Origin: Empedobacter brevis_A
GTDB taxonomy: Bacteria; Bacteroidota; Bacteroidia; Flavobacteriales; Weeksellaceae
Length of the DNA stretch: 64,000 nt
Assembly (NCBI RefSeq): GCF_965118635.1
Contig: NZ_CBCPHV010000002.1
Coordinates: forward strand, 248,001 to 312,000
Reading direction: 5' to 3'
The position numbers and the translations under genes were made by a program. This document shows, piece after piece, positions 10,601 to 18,142 of the stretch (within the stretch, counting starts at the first letter, position 1; every line of letters begins with the position of its first letter). The notes under the pieces were generated by a model. It was not told the origin of the DNA and did not search any database. It was given only the letters and a program-made list of their open reading frames with translations.

Positions 10601-11062
10601 ATGATCGCAAATCAAGCAATCGCGTTTGATTTCAATTACTTGAACACGCAATTTTTTTACTCGATTTCTTGTTAGAATTTTGTTTGTATAAAATTCTTTT
10701 TCAGGAAAATAATAAATAATTTCTGCTGGAATCATTACTTCATAAATAGAAGAAATAAAATCGGCAACATATTTATAATGTGTGAAATATTCGTGTTCTG
10801 TCGGTTCGTATTTTTCGCTCAGAATTCGTTGAGCTGTTTTTCGAAACGAATGAATTTTGGTTGAAACTTGATATTGATTACAAATGAAAGATAGTTTTGA
10901 GAAAAAGTTAGAAAACTGTAAAGCTTCATTTTTAGTTAATTCAAATGCAATATTTTCGACCAAACGTTTTAAATCTAAATATTTAGAATTGATTGGTTTA
11001 TTGGCAAGTTGAATTTGTAAAACTTCATTTAACAGTTGATTTCCTATTTCTTCTCGATTCAC
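7616..11062 (-). CDS. Dna2-like PD-(D/E)XK nuclease / superfamily 1 helicase
   Basis: A 1148-residue fusion. The middle part (about residues 340-365) carries a RecB/Cas4-type nuclease signature: an E...GRLDLL segment followed by IIELKSGG (the D...ExK core). The C-terminal half is an SF1 helicase of the UPF1/Dna2 type: Walker A NGPPGTGKTS (near 709), Walker B IIDEASQI (near 838), motif III GDHKQLPA, motif IV TYQGRMHAEIA, motif V TVERYQGSQRD and motif VI NVALTRAKEQL. The family joins ssDNA nuclease and helicase activities in DNA repair; Dna2-like proteins also occur in some defence islands, but no defence partner genes are nearby. It is likely a housekeeping repair enzyme of Bacteroidota; the exact role is inferred. 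Confidence 0.85.
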   Translation of the reverse strand: MNREEIGNQLLNEVLQIQLANKPINSKYLDLKRLVENIAFELTKNEALQFSNFFSKLSFICNQYQVSTKIHSFRKTAQRILSEKYEPTEHEYFTHYKYVADFISSIYEVMIPAEIIYYFPEKEFYTNKILTRNRVKKLRVQVIEIKRDCLICDHEDNETDDYITVQIDEDGVNENFTSTENFWIGAQLNLVNSTIDEEGIYHPRFIILEPDYLVDISAIAECFQDYGTSELHYVKKKFEEAPNSKHIRLGNFANSVVDHFSTENIENTDFNEIFKNDFKNYPLEYTACNDLANPQDLKDYYLEAKGHFDRIQKVLTEDFSRNNISLDRALIEPSFLCEQYGIQGRLDLLDINSEGKNKIIELKSGGAPFPDDGKSVKPNHATQLFLYYQIIGVLYDLEFKDVTKNTEGYIFYSKVFRGNLRFDVPTLARVQRIFDLRNRIIINENRLANHSLTDIESTIYSIKPSNFIKRKINPRFKEILEEQLDKFIYPIKNSSPLEKAYFYSFTNFIAKEQYMAKLGLGQSNSNNGLASLWLNTFEEKNNNFEIIYDLEIVENHISDPKREIKLKRTNPANDFISIREGDICILYPRNNFKDSVLTNQVFKCTIKSISREFIVLRFRYQQPNTHFFDSFDSTGKWALERDFMDSSFVSMYRNLYGLIHSSKAKKDLILTQSIPRNKMDYDYFNSNLSEEQNRILKKALSAKDYFLLNGPPGTGKTSIIIKELVKEIYEKQDCNILLLAYTNRAVDELCESINSAISDQIEQKFIRIGNELSTSPEFHSNLLNKIIEQKDTDLEQKGEKFSRKTIQDIIRKQRIFVSTVASISSKNDILKLKKFDTIIIDEASQILEPQIVGILPKAERFIMIGDHKQLPAIVLQNPELAKTNNELLENIGLINRKNSIFERLYEFCERNNHENAFDQLTYQGRMHAEIADFPNNYFYDGKLNVAYDIPNLNEEIKQSLNRQRADLYFENYDKENDLQNFITNHRFAFINVDENPYLPSTNVQEADLIVKFVQEIIHLYELNNKPFDAKKTIGIIAPFRNQIALIKQKLELANIPNYEQITVDTVERYQGSQRDIILYSFAVTYYSQLNALVNMNDQGNVDRKLNVALTRAKEQLFLIGNQAILKENQLIKILIDYLENKTSHKLII

Positions 11063-11107
11063 GGCGATTAATTTGGTGTAAAATTAAGATTAATTTATTA
11101 AAAATCT

Positions 11108-11923
11108 TTAATCCCAAGTTTTCCAATCATCATTTGTAAACAACCATTCTGGAGTTTTAATTTTACCTTTTTGAACTTTATACCAGGGATTTAATTTTTT
11201 ATTCGTCGGATTATTAAGAATCTGAATTTCTTGAGCAGGCATATAACTTTGAGCAAGTAAAACAATTTTTTCGTTTTGTTCATTCTTTGCTAAATCGACT
11301 ACCATAACAGCGTGCCCATAAGGATTTCCTTGTTGTAAAAGAATATCTCCAATTTTAACTTGTTCAAAATTCACCGATTCTAATTGATTTTTTAGAGAAG
11401 CTGTATTCGCATAACTGAAAACATATTCCAAATACTTCCAATAATTTTCTGGTGAATTATTTCCATTTGCAAAATCAGTAAATTTGCGCGGTTTTCCGTC
11501 CGATAAAAAGTTGAAGGAGATTTCATCATAACGCTTTTGTTTGTAGAGATAATCGGCTCTCAAACGCATTGTAGCATCTGCACATTGATGTAAATCTTTG
11601 TTTCCAATCGGTAAATCAATCACCCCATTGTATACATTATTTACAGGTTTTTCTTTTCCACTATAATATTTCACAAGTGTTCCAAAGTCTTTTAATTGCA
11701 AATGTTGTAGAAAATAGCCGAATTCATTTTGATTATAATTTTCTCTTTGAAAACCTTTCGGAACGGAATACCGATCAATTATTTTATTTTCTTTTTCGTT
11801 AATAAAACTTTCTTTCTCTACTATTTTTGGAATTGAATTATAATGATTTTTTTGATTAATAGAATTTTCATCTTTACAATTAAAGATGAAAAATGGAATT
11901 ATAAAACAGATATATTTTTTCAA
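11108..11923 (-). CDS. DUF4846 domain lipoprotein, TTG start
   Basis: A 271-residue protein whose only credible start is the TTG at 11923: the frame is closed by a stop at 11936-11938 and contains no ATG between. That start gives a short lipoprotein signal, KKYICFIIPFFIFNCKDE, with Cys near residue 16. The rest matches the DUF4846 family: FGYFLQHL near the N-terminal third, the conserved CADATMRLRADYLY and the C-terminal GHAVMVVD and LAQSYMPAQE segments. The Cys and His pattern suggests an NlpC/transglutaminase-like fold, which is inference. It probably resides in the envelope. It follows the VOC pseudogene at once (stop and start one base apart), so the two were likely one operon. Confidence 0.75.
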   Translation of the reverse strand: MKKYICFIIPFFIFNCKDENSINQKNHYNSIPKIVEKESFINEKENKIIDRYSVPKGFQRENYNQNEFGYFLQHLQLKDFGTLVKYYSGKEKPVNNVYNGVIDLPIGNKDLHQCADATMRLRADYLYKQKRYDEISFNFLSDGKPRKFTDFANGNNSPENYWKYLEYVFSYANTASLKNQLESVNFEQVKIGDILLQQGNPYGHAVMVVDLAKNEQNEKIVLLAQSYMPAQEIQILNNPTNKKLNPWYKVQKGKIKTPEWLFTNDDWKTWD

Positions 11924-11924
11924 A

Positions 11925-12302
11925 TTATTTAATTCTTAATGGTGAAACAATTGTAATAAATCCGTCAGGATCTAAGAAAGAAATTCCATTTTCATTCCAA
12001 TATGGATTTTTAGATTTTATTGGTTTTATATGATGAAGTTCTAAACGCTCAATGATTTCGTCATATTCTTGTTACGTTGTTGGATAAAATACCAAACAAT
12101 CATCTTCATCAAAATAATGATTAACTTCTTTATGTGTTGTTGTAAATTCTAAATGCCAATCTAAATTAGGTTTTCCGATAAAAATACCATCATAACCATT
12201 GTGATTATGAAATTCTCGGAGTATTTCAAGATTAAATATTCTCGTATAAAAAGTTGTTATTTTATCTATTTGTTTTGTATGTCTAGCGATTCGGAATTGC
12301 AT
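11925..12302 (-). pseudogene. VOC-family (glyoxalase-like) protein gene with one in-frame nonsense codon
   Basis: The frame opens at the ATG at 12302 with a typical VOC start (MQFRIARHTKQIDKITTFYT) and continues through GYDGIFIGKPNLDWHLEFTT and VFYPTT to a TAA at 12072-12074. Directly after that stop the same frame stays open for another 48 codons and reads QEYDEIIERL..., ISFLDPDGFITIV, the classic C-terminal end of a VOC domain with the metal-site strand. A single base substitution (for example CAA or GAA to TAA) would explain it. Intact length would be about 125 residues. VOC proteins are small metal-binding enzymes such as glyoxalases or bleomycin-type binders; the substrate is unknown. 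Reading error cannot be excluded. Confidence 0.8.
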
Positions 12303-12373
12303 AAAATTCACTATTATTGTTGAAGGAAAATTAATCTATTTTATTGAATTTTAATGAAAATAATTTAAGCAAA

Positions 12374-12572
12374 ATGAAGAATCTTTTTTACTACTTCATT
12401 TTTAATTTTTTGTTCAGCAAATACATTTGCTCAAAATGAAAAAATCTCAAAAAGGGTAGAAGTTGAACTTTCAAAAGATGCTGGAAATATGTTAGAAATA
12501 ATTTGATGATAAAAAATTGAAAATTCAAAAAGTCATAGTTTTTATATCTTAGAAATAAATAATCTTGAATAA
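12374..12572 (+). pseudogene. Remnant of a small secreted-protein gene, several frameshifts
   Basis: From the ATG at 12374 the frame breaks after a run of six T (12382-12387). If one T is removed, it reads a perfect signal peptide: MKNLFTTSFLIFCSANTFAQ, then NEKISKRVEVELSKDAGNMLE. Another shift near 12500 leads to FDDKKLKIQK, and a third near 12530 leads to SHSFYILEINNLE and a TAA at 12570-12572, right before a terminator hairpin. The restored protein would be about 65 residues, exported to the periplasm, of unknown family. At least three indels make true decay more likely than sequencing error. A minus-strand frame over the same bases (12391-12585) is its shadow. Confidence 0.6.
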
Positions 12573-12573
12573 A

Positions 12574-12597
12574 AAAATCCGTCAATTGACGGATTTT
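12574..12597. terminator. Bidirectional terminator
   Basis: Perfect palindrome with arms AAAATCCGTCAA/TTGACGGATTTT, between the decayed plus-strand gene and the minus-strand gene ending at 12604. Confidence 0.8.
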
Positions 12598-12603
12598 ATC
12601 TAT

Positions 12604-13161
12604 TTAATATACTTCTTCTTTCTTGAAGAAAACGGTGTCATTTCCTTTTCTAAATTTCAGTTCAGCATATCGAATCGTATAATTGTCGGACATTCCATAA
12701 GTTTCTAAAATAAAGTTGTCTTTGTAACGATAATTTCTATTGGTTTTATGTTTTGCATTCGAACCTAATTCTTCTTTTAAATTCAATCTTTTAGGTGATA
12801 TTTCGAAACGTGGATCAGTTTTTATTCGATTAATAATTGTATTAATATCGGCAGAATCCATTATCAAAACCGTTTCTTGTTTCATGTTTTTAATTCCAGA
12901 AATATCTGTCGAAATCATTTTCAAATTTCCTTTAAAACCAATTCCAGCTTGATGCAAATCGTTTTTTAAATCTTCTTGCGAATACATTTGACTTCTGTAA
13001 CCATATTTCACCATCGGAATCATCACGGTAAAAAATATTACAAGCGAAACAATCATTGCAGCTTTGTTGTAGCCAGCCATTCGTAAGCCATAATAAATAA
13101 ATGGAATCAAAATCAATAATACAATTCCAAAAATAATTACAGCAATTAATCCTGATTCCAT
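12604..13161 (-). CDS. Membrane protein of unknown function coupled to ligA
   Basis: A 185-residue protein with two N-terminal membrane helices (about residues 4-26, LIAVIIFGIVLLILIPFIYY, and 33-51) and a soluble, charged C-terminal domain of about 130 residues. I do not recognise the family. Its ATG overlaps the ligA stop by one base (TAATG), so it is probably translated by re-initiation after ligA and ends at the strong palindrome at 12574-12597. The soluble domain is likely on one face of the inner membrane; which side cannot be decided. Confidence 0.7.
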   Translation of the reverse strand: MESGLIAVIIFGIVLLILIPFIYYGLRMAGYNKAAMIVSLVIFFTVMIPMVKYGYRSQMYSQEDLKNDLHQAGIGFKGNLKMISTDISGIKNMKQETVLIMDSADINTIINRIKTDPRFEISPKRLNLKEELGSNAKHKTNRNYRYKDNFILETYGMSDNYTIRYAELKFRKGNDTVFFKKEEVY

Positions 13162-15155
13162 TAGCCGTTAATCATATTTAAAAATTCGTCTTCCGTTAAT
13201 ACGATAACAGTTCCAATTTCTTCGGCTTTTTTCAGTTTACTTCCAGCTTTATCTCCAGCAACTAAGAAATTTAGATTTTTAGAAACGGCAGAAATATTTT
13301 TTCCTCCGTGATCTTCAACCATTTTTTGTGCATCTGTTCGATTAAATTTGGTTAAAGTTCCTGTAAATAAAAACGTTTTTCCTTCTAATGAATCTGACAA
13401 AGGTTTTGCTTCTTCACCAATTTCGAAATTCAATCCATAATCGCGTAAACGCTGAATCAAAATTTGATGTTGCTCTTCTTTGAAATATTCTTGAATTGAA
13501 ATTGCAATTTTTTCTCCAACATCTGTTACAGAAACCAACTCATCCATTGTTGCATTCATCAAACGATCAATCGTTTGGAAATGTTTGACCAATTTTTTTG
13601 CAACAGTTTCACCAACATGACGAATTCCAATTGCATACAATACTTTTTCGAATGGTTGTTTTTTTGATTTTTCAACAGAATTGATGATATTTTGGGCAGA
13701 TTTTTCAGCCATTCGATCCAATGGTAAAATATCTTCTTTTTTCAATGTATAAAAATCGGCAATATTATTTAATAAATTTGCTTTGTGTAACAAAACAGCA
13801 GTTTCACCACCAATACTTTCGATATCCATTGCTTTTCTCGAAACAAAATGTTCTAATTTTCCAATAATTTGTGGTTCACAACCATTTTCATTGGGACAAT
13901 AATGTTGTGCTTCACCTTCATTGCGAATTAATTTTGTTCCGCAAGAAGGACAATTTTTTATAAATTCGATTTCCTTCGTTTCTGGCTGACGAACATCTGT
14001 ATTAACGCCGACAATTTTCGGGATAATTTCGCCTCCTTTTTCTACATAAACCATATCACCAATTCGGATATCCAATTTTTTGATAATATCTTCGTTGTGC
14101 ACAGAAGCTCGTTTTACAATTGTTCCAGCCAAAGAAACAGGAACAAGATTAGCAACAGGAGTTATGGCTCCAGTTCGACCAACTTGATAATCGATGCTCA
14201 ATAATTCTGTTTCGGCTGCTTCTGCCTTGAATTTATATGCCATTGCCCAACGAGGAGATTTAGCAGTGTAACCTAATTCTTCTTGTTGTGAAAAAGAATT
14301 CACTTTGATTACAATTCCGTCAGTTTCGTAAGGTAAATTTTTACGTTCAATATCCCAATGATTAACAAAAGCTAAAACTTCTTCTAAAGAAGTACATAAT
14401 TTTGATGTATGCGGAATTTTAAATCCTAATTCATCAGCAGCTTTTAGCATTTCCCATTGCGTTGTATAAGGTAAATTATTTCCGATAAAATAATATGGAA
14501 AGCATTGTAAACCACGTTTTGCAACTTCCGTATTGTCTTGTAATTTTAAAGATCCAGAAGCTGTATTTCGAGGATTTGCATATAATTCTAATCCATTATT
14601 CGCACGTTCTTCATTTATCGAAGCAAATTTATTGAGTGGAATTGTAATTTCGCCACGCATATAAAATCGCTCAGGATATTTTCCTTTCAATTTTAGAGGA
14701 ATAGATTGTATTGTACGAATATTATTTGTGATTTCGTCTCCTTGTGTTCCATCTCCACGCGTTACAGCTTGTTTTAATTCGCCATTTTCGTAAAGGATAG
14801 AAATCGAAGCGCCATCATATTTCAGTTCGCAAACAAATTCTACTTTTTCGTCTAATGTTTTTTCAATTCGCTTTTCCCAATCTTGTAAATCTTCGACAGA
14901 ATATGAATTATCCAACGAATACATTCTAAATTCGTGTGTTATTGTTGGAAAATTTTTTGTGACCATTCCACCAACGCGTTGAGTAGGAGAATTGATATCA
15001 AAAAAGATTGGATTTTCATCTTCTAATCGTTTTAATTCTTTCAATTTCAAATCAAATTCAAAATCAGAAATTGTTGGATTATCTAAAACGTAATAATTGT
15101 AATTATGTTGAGTAAGCTCTTCTCGGAGTGCTAAAATTTTATCTTGTATTTCCAT
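13161..15155 (-). CDS. ligA: NAD-dependent DNA ligase
   Basis: A 664-residue essential enzyme that seals nicks during replication and repair with NAD+. The start at 15155 (MEIQDKILALREEL) gives the normal family length; the frame runs on upstream without relation to the family. Domains in order: Ia/NTase with the adenylated Lys112 in ELKYDGASI, OB fold, zinc finger with CPSCGTK and the later CPNENGC cysteines near residue 410-430, helix-hairpin-helix repeats (GIRHVGETVAKKL), and a C-terminal BRCT domain (KTFLFTGTL, about 590-660). The stop overlaps the next gene's start. Identity is certain. Confidence 0.98.
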   Translation of the reverse strand: MEIQDKILALREELTQHNYNYYVLDNPTISDFEFDLKLKELKRLEDENPIFFDINSPTQRVGGMVTKNFPTITHEFRMYSLDNSYSVEDLQDWEKRIEKTLDEKVEFVCELKYDGASISILYENGELKQAVTRGDGTQGDEITNNIRTIQSIPLKLKGKYPERFYMRGEITIPLNKFASINEERANNGLELYANPRNTASGSLKLQDNTEVAKRGLQCFPYYFIGNNLPYTTQWEMLKAADELGFKIPHTSKLCTSLEEVLAFVNHWDIERKNLPYETDGIVIKVNSFSQQEELGYTAKSPRWAMAYKFKAEAAETELLSIDYQVGRTGAITPVANLVPVSLAGTIVKRASVHNEDIIKKLDIRIGDMVYVEKGGEIIPKIVGVNTDVRQPETKEIEFIKNCPSCGTKLIRNEGEAQHYCPNENGCEPQIIGKLEHFVSRKAMDIESIGGETAVLLHKANLLNNIADFYTLKKEDILPLDRMAEKSAQNIINSVEKSKKQPFEKVLYAIGIRHVGETVAKKLVKHFQTIDRLMNATMDELVSVTDVGEKIAISIQEYFKEEQHQILIQRLRDYGLNFEIGEEAKPLSDSLEGKTFLFTGTLTKFNRTDAQKMVEDHGGKNISAVSKNLNFLVAGDKAGSKLKKAEEIGTVIVLTEDEFLNMING

Positions 15156-15276
15156 TTCAAAAAATGTTACCGAACAAAGATAAACACTTGAATTAATACG
15201 AACAATTTTTAAAATAATTTGGATTGATTTATATTTAGGAATATTTATTGCAACAAGTATTAAAAAATAACAAACT

Positions 15277-15531
15277 ATGAATAATTTATTGGAAGTTTTA
15301 GACACTAAATCAAAAGGTTTTGAAAACACAGTTTCTATTGTAACAACAGGAGCTGCTGCAGGAATTGCAATTTCGAAAGCAATTAACAAGAACGAAAAAA
15401 TTGGTGCCGTAGTTGGAGTAGGAGTTGGATTGTTGGTTTACGCAATGTTCAGCCCACAAAACAAATTAAAAAAAATGAATAAAAAACTTGAAAAACAAAT
15501 AGAAGAATTTGAAAATAAATTGGAAAAATAA
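15277..15531 (+). CDS. Small glycine-zipper membrane protein, unknown
   Basis: An 84-residue protein with two hydrophobic, glycine- and alanine-rich helices (TTGAAAGIAISKAI and GAVVGVGVGLLVYAMF, residues about 23-68) followed by a lysine/glutamate-rich coiled-coil tail (KKMNKKLEKQIEEFENK). This resembles glycine-zipper proteins associated with membranes. I do not recognise a named family. It overlaps the next, frameshifted membrane-protein gene by 23 bases, which suggests they were co-translated, and diverges from ligA. Confidence 0.6.
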   Translation: MNNLLEVLDTKSKGFENTVSIVTTGAAAGIAISKAINKNEKIGAVVGVGVGLLVYAMFSPQNKLKKMNKKLEKQIEEFENKLEK

Positions 15532-15923
15532 TCGATTTTTATATCTAAGTATTCTAACTTATTTATTGAGCTTAATCCTACCTGTGCATTTTATTTTTAA
15601 TGATCCTGAAGAATACTCAGGTTACATATATGCATATTTAGGGATGATTACTTTTCCTAATCTAGAATTTTTTTGCTGGTTAGGAAATATAACATTGATA
15701 CTTTCTTGGATTCTTTACAAGAAAAATATTGGATATTATATATCTATTTATTACAATAATTTTGATGTCTATTTATGGTATAAACCACATAACAAGATTA
15801 GATATATTAACTATTAACTACTATAATTTGCCTCTTTTTGGCTATTGGTTTTGGTTATTATCAGCCGTTTTTATACTGATCAATCATTGCATACAACATA
15901 AACAAAAAAGTCAAACTTTATAA
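15509..15923 (+). pseudogene. Membrane-protein gene split by a one-base frameshift
   Basis: Two overlapping frames together make one small membrane protein. The first (TTG start at 15509) encodes FLYLSILTYLLSLILPVHF and FFCWLGNITLILSWILYKK; the second continues as DIIYLFITIILMSIYGINH and ends FGYWFWLLSAVFILIN. Removing one A from the run of five at 15722-15726 joins them exactly (..WILYKKILDIIYLF..). The joined protein of about 137 residues would have four membrane helices and a GYW-x-WLLS ending that I associate with small Bacteroidota membrane proteins of unknown function. Its last codons and stop lie inside the terminator hairpin. It may be a true pseudogene or a homopolymer error. Confidence 0.65.
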
Positions 15924-15940
15924 AGTTTGACTTTTTTGTT
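15901..15940 (+). terminator. Rho-independent terminator overlapping the end of the coding frame
   Basis: A 40-base perfect inverted repeat with arms AACAAAAAAGTCAAACTTTA and its complement. The stop codon of the membrane-protein gene sits at its centre. Confidence 0.85.
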
Positions 15941-16215
15941 TTACGATATCCATAATCCGGTCTCGAGAGAGATTAGATAGAATATATTTTTTGAATTAAA
16001 ACTATGAATTAATCTTAATAGAATATTCTATTTTTAGATTTATTGTTAATTTACATGTTCTGAAATGCGTTAATTAAAGCAAATTTGGATGAAATTTATT
16101 CTATTTTGCGAATATGATAATTTATATTCGGAGCATATTAGATAGAAAATAAAATTTACTTATATTAATTATTGATTTTACATTAAATTTTATGAATTAA
16201 ATTAATGGGATTATT
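15941..16215. other. Intergenic AT-rich stretch before cysH
   Basis: About 275 bases between the terminator at 15940 and the cysH promoter. No open frame, RNA gene or repeat could be recognised. Confidence 0.5.
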
Positions 16216-16246
16216 TTTGTTTAGAAAAATTGAATTTATACATTTG
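16216..16246 (+). promoter_or_regulatory. Flavobacterial promoter for cysH
   Basis: TTTG at 16216-16219, a 19-base spacer, then TACATTTG at 16239-16246: a full match to the Bacteroidota housekeeping promoter pattern. It is followed by a short hairpin (CTCTAT at 16260-16265 pairing with ATAGAG at 16273-16278) in the leader, ahead of the ATG at 16293. Confidence 0.7.
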
Positions 16247-16292
16247 TCAAAATTAATTACTCTATAAAAACCATAGAGATTATATAATTGAA

Positions 16293-16997
16293 ATGAATCA
16301 ACTGAAAGAAATATTACAAAAGGTTGCTGAACAAACAAGTTTAGAAGATAAATTATTGTTTTTGAATGATAATGTAAAAGAAAAAATTGTTTTTTCTACA
16401 AGTTTTGGTTTCGAAGATCAAGTTATTTCTCATGCTATTTTAAGCCAGAAGCTAGAAAATATAGAGATTTTTACGTTGGATACTGGACGTGTTTTTCAGG
16501 AAACATATAATACTTGGAATAAAACGGAATTAAAATATCAATCTAAAATAAAACCATTTTATCCGCCAACAGAAGATTTAGAAAATTTTGTTGAAGATAA
16601 TGGGATTAATCCTTTTTATGATTCAGTTGAATTAAGAAAACAATGTTGTTATATCAGAAAAGTAATTCCATTAAATCGTGCTTTGAAAGAAGCTTCTGTT
16701 TGGATTACAGGTTTGAGAGCAGAGCAATCAAATAATCGACATGATATGCACGAAATTGAGTTTGATGAAGAAAGACAATTATTCAAATTCAATCCATTAA
16801 TTAATTTTTCTACAACAGATTGTTTTGATTATTTAAAAGAAAATAGAGTTCCTTACAATCCTTTGCATGACAAAGGTTTTATAAGTATTGGTTGCGCTCC
16901 ATGCACACGCGCTATAAATGAAGGTGAAGATTTTCGTGCTGGACGTTGGTGGTGGGAAGATCAAAGTAAAAAAGAATGCGGCCTACATGCTAAATAG
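16293..16997 (+). CDS. cysH: Adenylyl-sulfate (APS) reductase, iron-sulfur type
   Basis: A 234-residue enzyme that reduces activated sulfate to sulfite in assimilatory sulfur metabolism. The PP-loop core has STSFGFEDQV (35-44) and LDTGR (62-66). Cys118-Cys119 and Cys201-x2-Cys204 are the four 4Fe-4S ligands that mark the APS-using subtype rather than the cluster-free PAPS type. The catalytic Cys229 sits in the C-terminal ECGLH tail. It stands alone here: cysD, cysN and cysI are not in the window. The gene has its own promoter and terminator. Strong identity; the APS preference follows from the cysteine pairs. Confidence 0.93.
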   Translation: MNQLKEILQKVAEQTSLEDKLLFLNDNVKEKIVFSTSFGFEDQVISHAILSQKLENIEIFTLDTGRVFQETYNTWNKTELKYQSKIKPFYPPTEDLENFVEDNGINPFYDSVELRKQCCYIRKVIPLNRALKEASVWITGLRAEQSNNRHDMHEIEFDEERQLFKFNPLINFSTTDCFDYLKENRVPYNPLHDKGFISIGCAPCTRAINEGEDFRAGRWWWEDQSKKECGLHAK

Positions 16998-17023
16998 GTT
17001 TCATGTGTTAATTTAATTTCAAG

Positions 17024-17055
17024 AACTCAACTTATTATTAAGTTGAGTTTTTTGT
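17024..17055 (+). terminator. Rho-independent terminator after cysH
   Basis: Stem ACTCAACTTA/TAAGTTGAGT with a 4-base loop followed by a T run. Confidence 0.8.
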
Positions 17056-17080
17056 TTAATTTTACTTCATAAGTTTCAAT

Positions 17081-17641
17081 ATGGAAATAGAACAAATCTT
17101 AAAAGAAATTTCACCACTTTCATTACAAACCATCCAGCAAATTGTAGCCAAAACACAATTGATTCGTTTACCTAAAAATACAACGCTTCTTGATGCGGAT
17201 AAAATTGAGAAAAAAGTATATTTTATTAAAAAAGGAATTGTTCGCGCTTATAAATTAGACGATGGAAAACAAATAACATTTTGGTTTGGAAAAGAAGGAA
17301 GTTCTATTTTATCCATGAGAAGTTATGTGGAGAATAAACCCAGTTATGAAACGATAGAATTATTAGAAGATTCGGAATTGTATGAAATAAATATGTCCGA
17401 CTTACAGACATTTTATGCAACTAATTTAGAGATTTCTAATTGGGGAAGAAAACTCGCTGAAATCGAATTAATAAAAACAGAAGAACGTTTTATTTCACGA
17501 CAATTAGGAACAGCGATTGATCGTTACAAAAATTTGTTAGAAGAAGATCCAAGTCTTATTAATCGTGTTCAATTAGGTTTTATCGCATCATATTTAGGGA
17601 TTTCTCAAGTTACATTAAGTAGAATTCGCGCCGAAATATAA
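17081..17641 (+). CDS. Crp/Fnr-family transcriptional regulator
   Basis: A 186-residue regulator with an N-terminal cyclic-nucleotide-binding-like beta roll (VYFIKKGIVRAYKLDDGKQI, about residues 46-66) and a short C-terminal helix-turn-helix (LGFIASYLGISQVTLSRIRAEI). The usual cAMP-contact residues are not evident, as in many Bacteroidota members, so the ligand is unknown. It ends right before the SMR transporter gene in the same direction, a common pairing in which such regulators control a small efflux protein. Confidence 0.88.
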   Translation: MEIEQILKEISPLSLQTIQQIVAKTQLIRLPKNTTLLDADKIEKKVYFIKKGIVRAYKLDDGKQITFWFGKEGSSILSMRSYVENKPSYETIELLEDSELYEINMSDLQTFYATNLEISNWGRKLAEIELIKTEERFISRQLGTAIDRYKNLLEEDPSLINRVQLGFIASYLGISQVTLSRIRAEI

Positions 17642-17716
17642 TTGAATAATTTTTTATCATTTGTAAAAAAAAAAATTTTTTTTTCTAATTCATCTTTGCA
17701 TCAAAATTATGACAAA

Positions 17717-18043
17717 ATGAATTGGATTTTATTGATTTTAGGAGGTTTATTCGAAATCGGATTTACATCATCTTTAGGAAAAATCAAAACGACAACAGGA
17801 TCAGAAATGTATTTATGGTACGTAATATTTGCCATTTGTTTAGTTACAAGTATGACATTATTAATTAAAGCAACACAAACTTTACCTTTAGGAACGGCTT
17901 ATGCAATTTGGACAGGAATTGGCGCTGTAGGAACAGTTTTGATAGGAATTTTTGTATTTAAAGAAGAAGCTAGTTTTTGGAGAATATTTTTTATCATAAC
18001 TTTAATTAGTTCGATAGTTGGATTAAAATTTGTTTCAAACTAA
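17717..18043 (+). CDS. Small multidrug resistance (SMR) transporter, Gdx/SugE-like
   Basis: A 108-residue, four-helix inner-membrane antiporter. The ATG at 17717 is chosen because it gives the family start MNWILLILGGLFEIG with the essential membrane Glu13; the frame extends upstream through an A/T tract with no family match. The motif LGTAYAIWTGIGAVGTV (about residues 56-72) is characteristic of the SugE/Gdx branch (guanidinium and quaternary ammonium export). It works as a dual-topology dimer in the family; only one gene is present here. No guanidine riboswitch was recognised upstream. Likely co-regulated with the preceding Crp-like protein. Confidence 0.87.
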   Translation: MNWILLILGGLFEIGFTSSLGKIKTTTGSEMYLWYVIFAICLVTSMTLLIKATQTLPLGTAYAIWTGIGAVGTVLIGIFVFKEEASFWRIFFIITLISSIVGLKFVSN

Positions 18044-18142
18044 AGACTTTATTTTGTATGACAAAATGTCTTGAATCTTTTTGATTTTTATCAATAATGT
18101 AAAGTGGTATTGTTTTTGATTTTATACTATTAAACTATAAAT

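Noticed and set aside
7616..11062. Part of an antiviral defence island
   Set aside because: Neighbours are hemL, a DUF4846 lipoprotein and ligA, with no nuclease, sensor, methylase or integrase gene near.
12391..12585. Minus-strand 64-residue frame
   Set aside because: It is antisense to the decayed secreted-protein gene and has a low-complexity composition.
15941..16292. SAM or other sulfur riboswitch before cysH
   Set aside because: No conserved core or kink-turn sequence could be found; only one short hairpin.
17642..17716. N-terminal extension of the SMR transporter
   Set aside because: The extension is read through an A/T tract and would add about 25 residues before the strictly conserved first helix.
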